Source: Phycisphaera mikurensis NBRC 102666 (GTDB taxonomy: Bacteria > Planctomycetota > Phycisphaerae > Phycisphaerales > SM1A02). From it: a stretch of DNA of 14,347 nt. Both the position numbers and the translations under genes were made by a program. The stretch is taken from positions 1 to 14,347 of the forward strand of contig CAMBSR010000029.1 in NCBI GenBank assembly GCA_945870475.1. Reading direction: 5' to 3'. The notes below the pieces were generated by a model. It ran no database searches, was not told where the DNA came from, and was given only the letters and a program-made list of their open reading frames with translations. Shown piece after piece: positions 13,014 to 14,347 of the stretch (positions are counted from its first letter, which is position 1; each line of letters starts with the position of its first letter).

Positions 13014-13020
13014 TCCCCGC

Positions 13021-13359
13021 ATGTCCACCGTGCCCGGACCAACCCCCGCCGGCGACCGCCTGGCGCAGCTGATGAAGCTCCACGCCGCCGAGCCGAACGA
13101 CCCCTTCTGCCTGTATGGCATCGCGCAGGAACATGCGCGCGCCGGCCGCCACGAGGAGGCACTCGGCTGGTACGACCGGACCATCGCCGCCGATGCGGCG
13201 TACTGCTACGCGTACTTCCACAAGGCACGTTCGCTCGAGGACCTGGACCGCATCGACGAGGCCTGCAGCGTGCTGCGCGCGGGCGTTGCGGCGGCGCAGA
13301 AGGCCAACGACGGCCACGCGCTTTCGGAGATGCGCGGCTACCTCGACCAACTGAGCTGA
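13021..13359 (+). CDS. Tetratricopeptide-repeat protein
   Basis: A 112-residue cytoplasmic protein made almost only of TPR helices, probably a protein-protein adaptor. The repeats are visible as DPFCLYGIAQEHARAGRHEE-ALGWYDRTIAADA (residues 27-59) and AYCYAYFHKARSLEDLDRID-EACSVLRAGVAAA (60-91), followed by a capping helix. There is no signal peptide. The start follows a TAGGGT box. It heads the unit with recX 10 nt downstream; a shared function is not implied. Confidence 0.9.
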   Translation: MSTVPGPTPAGDRLAQLMKLHAAEPNDPFCLYGIAQEHARAGRHEEALGWYDRTIAADAAYCYAYFHKARSLEDLDRIDEACSVLRAGVAAAQKANDGHALSEMRGYLDQLS

Positions 13360-13369
13360 GAGACGATCC

Positions 13370-14002
13370 ATGGCAAAGGCCACCAAGAAGAAGGCTCGCA
13401 TCGAATCGATCGCCCCGTGCGCGGCGGACCCGAACCAGGTGGAGGTTCGCGTGGGCGGCCGAACCGTGGCCACGCTCCTGCGCCACCGCGCGGACGAGCT
13501 TGGCCTGGCCGAGGGCGCACCGTGGACGCCGGCGCTCGCGGCCCGCGTCGATGCCGCGGCAGCGGAGGCACTGGCCCGCGAGGCGGCGCTTGCGTTCCTC
13601 GCCAAGCGCGCGTGGAGCGCGGCGGGACTGCAGGCGCGTCTGGTCAAGGGCGGCCACGCGGCACGCGCCGCGACCAACGCCGTGAAGGCGCTCGTCGCCG
13701 ACGGCTGGCTCAACGACCGCGCGTTTGCCGAGGGCCGCGTCGAGCAGCTGCGCACCCGCGGCGCCATGGCCGCCGAGGCGCTCGCGGCGCAGCTCGAGGC
13801 GGACGGCGTGGGCGAGCGCGACGCGCGCGAGGCCGCCAAGGCCGGGGCCGGCACGGCTGCCGAACTGCGCAAGGAGGCCAAGGCCGCCCGCAAGGCGGGG
13901 GAATCCGCCAACCGCGTCGCAGGACGCATGGGTCGGCGCGGCTTCGACCCGGATACGATCCGCGACGCGCTCGAGCACGCGGGCTACCGCCTCGACGACT
14001 GA
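13370..14002 (+). CDS. recX: Regulatory protein RecX
   Basis: RecX binds RecA filaments and tunes recombination and the SOS response. The 210-residue product has a basic, poorly conserved N-terminus (1-60) and then the three-helix repeats of the family: AAALAFLAKRAWSAAGLQAR (repeat 1, about 70-90), ALVADGWLNDRAFAEGRVEQ (repeat 2, the strongest signature), GAMAAEALAAQLEADGVGER (linking region) and the last repeat AGRMGRRGFDPDTIRDALEH. It has a high Ala content, in line with the GC-rich genome. A GAGAG (13358-13362), 7 nt before the ATG, serves as ribosome binding site and overlaps the TPR stop. No recA gene is in the window. A lipoprotein gene starts 3 nt after its stop. Confidence 0.92.
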   Translation: MAKATKKKARIESIAPCAADPNQVEVRVGGRTVATLLRHRADELGLAEGAPWTPALAARVDAAAAEALAREAALAFLAKRAWSAAGLQARLVKGGHAARAATNAVKALVADGWLNDRAFAEGRVEQLRTRGAMAAEALAAQLEADGVGERDAREAAKAGAGTAAELRKEAKAARKAGESANRVAGRMGRRGFDPDTIRDALEHAGYRLDD

Positions 14003-14005
14003 ACC

Positions 14006-14347
14006 ATGCGAACTGACTGCGTTGCCATCCTCGCCACCGCCCTGCTCGCCGCGGGCTGCCAGAACCCGAGCGCAACGCTCGTGCACGCCGGCACCGATCC
14101 GATCCCGGACATCGCGGGCCACGGCGACGCCGCCCTGCCGCGCGACGGCGGACCGGTGACGCTCGACGGCACGCCCGTCGCCGCCGGTGCACGCACTGCT
14201 CCGAGCGCCACGACGCTCGACCGCTCCTCGTGGGGCTCCGTCACCGTGAACCAGCCGCGCGGCCAGGTGGAAGTGCAGCCCACGTACTACTCGCTCTTCG
14301 AGGGCTTCTCGAAGGATCCGCGCGCCACCGGCCAGTACCCCACCACC
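14006..14347 (+). CDS. Lipoprotein of unknown function, 3' end outside window
   Basis: Open from the ATG at 14006 to the window edge (114 codons). The N-terminus MRTDCVAILATALLAAGCQN is a short lipoprotein signal with lipobox LAAGC, the modified Cys being residue 18. The rest is Pro, Ala, Thr and Gly-rich (DIAGHGDAALPRDGGPVTLD), followed by VTVNQPRGQVEVQPTYYSLF, which may be the start of a folded domain. No family is recognised. It begins 3 nt after the recX stop without a Shine-Dalgarno site, so it is probably coupled to recX. Confidence 0.72.
   Translation, partial: MRTDCVAILATALLAAGCQNPSATLVHAGTDPIPDIAGHGDAALPRDGGPVTLDGTPVAAGARTAPSATTLDRSSWGSVTVNQPRGQVEVQPTYYSLFEGFSKDPRATGQYPTT

Noticed and set aside
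12587..14122. Minus-strand open frame of 511 codons
   Set aside because: It covers recX and the TPR gene in antisense and has no recognisable domain.

Overview
The window is GC-rich bacterial chromosome (roughly 70% G+C by eye) with 17 supported genes and very little spacer. It most resembles a planctomycete, probably of the Phycisphaerae/Phycisphaerales type. The strongest clue is a 92-residue basic protein (7582-7860) of the small family known from Planctomycetes, Verrucomicrobia and Chlamydiae. A secreted phosphoesterase with an 'LPDRTTG' first motif supports this. The taxonomy is inference; no rRNA or tRNA gene is present.

Layout. Left end, minus strand: pyrF followed by a solute-binding protein that runs off the window edge. 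Diverging from pyrF on the plus strand are a DUF971 protein, a hotdog thioesterase and a glycosyltransferase, all overlapping or nearly so, then a secreted metallophosphoesterase with its own promoter and a small lipoprotein. A perfect 15-bp hairpin separates these from a minus-strand block: an aminotransferase, the small basic protein, a membrane-anchored protein with a SPOR-like end, and a TIM-barrel protein. Diverging from that block on the plus strand are a four-helix membrane protein and endonuclease III (nth). A 503-bp convergent gap follows with two unrelated repeat families and several hairpins. Then comes a minus-strand lipoprotein that looks like a beta-propeller, diverging from a plus-strand group of a TPR protein, recX and a second lipoprotein that is cut by the right edge.

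How the genes work together. Most is housekeeping: pyrimidine synthesis (pyrF), DNA repair and recombination control (nth, recX), amino acid transamination, and envelope proteins. There is no phage, insertion sequence, CRISPR array, toxin or defence island, and I found no convincing new multi-gene system.

The most notable signal is regulatory. Most genes that start a transcription unit have a TANNNT hexamer, mostly TAGACT, TACGCT or TACACT, only 6-7 nt before the start codon. Genes inside operons lack it and use Shine-Dalgarno sites or stop/start overlaps. This is the arrangement expected for leaderless mRNAs, and it helps fix several start codons. Other points of interest are an nth iron-sulfur cysteine pattern that departs from the usual spacing, a triplicated start codon region in pyrF, and the repeats in the nth-lipoprotein gap.
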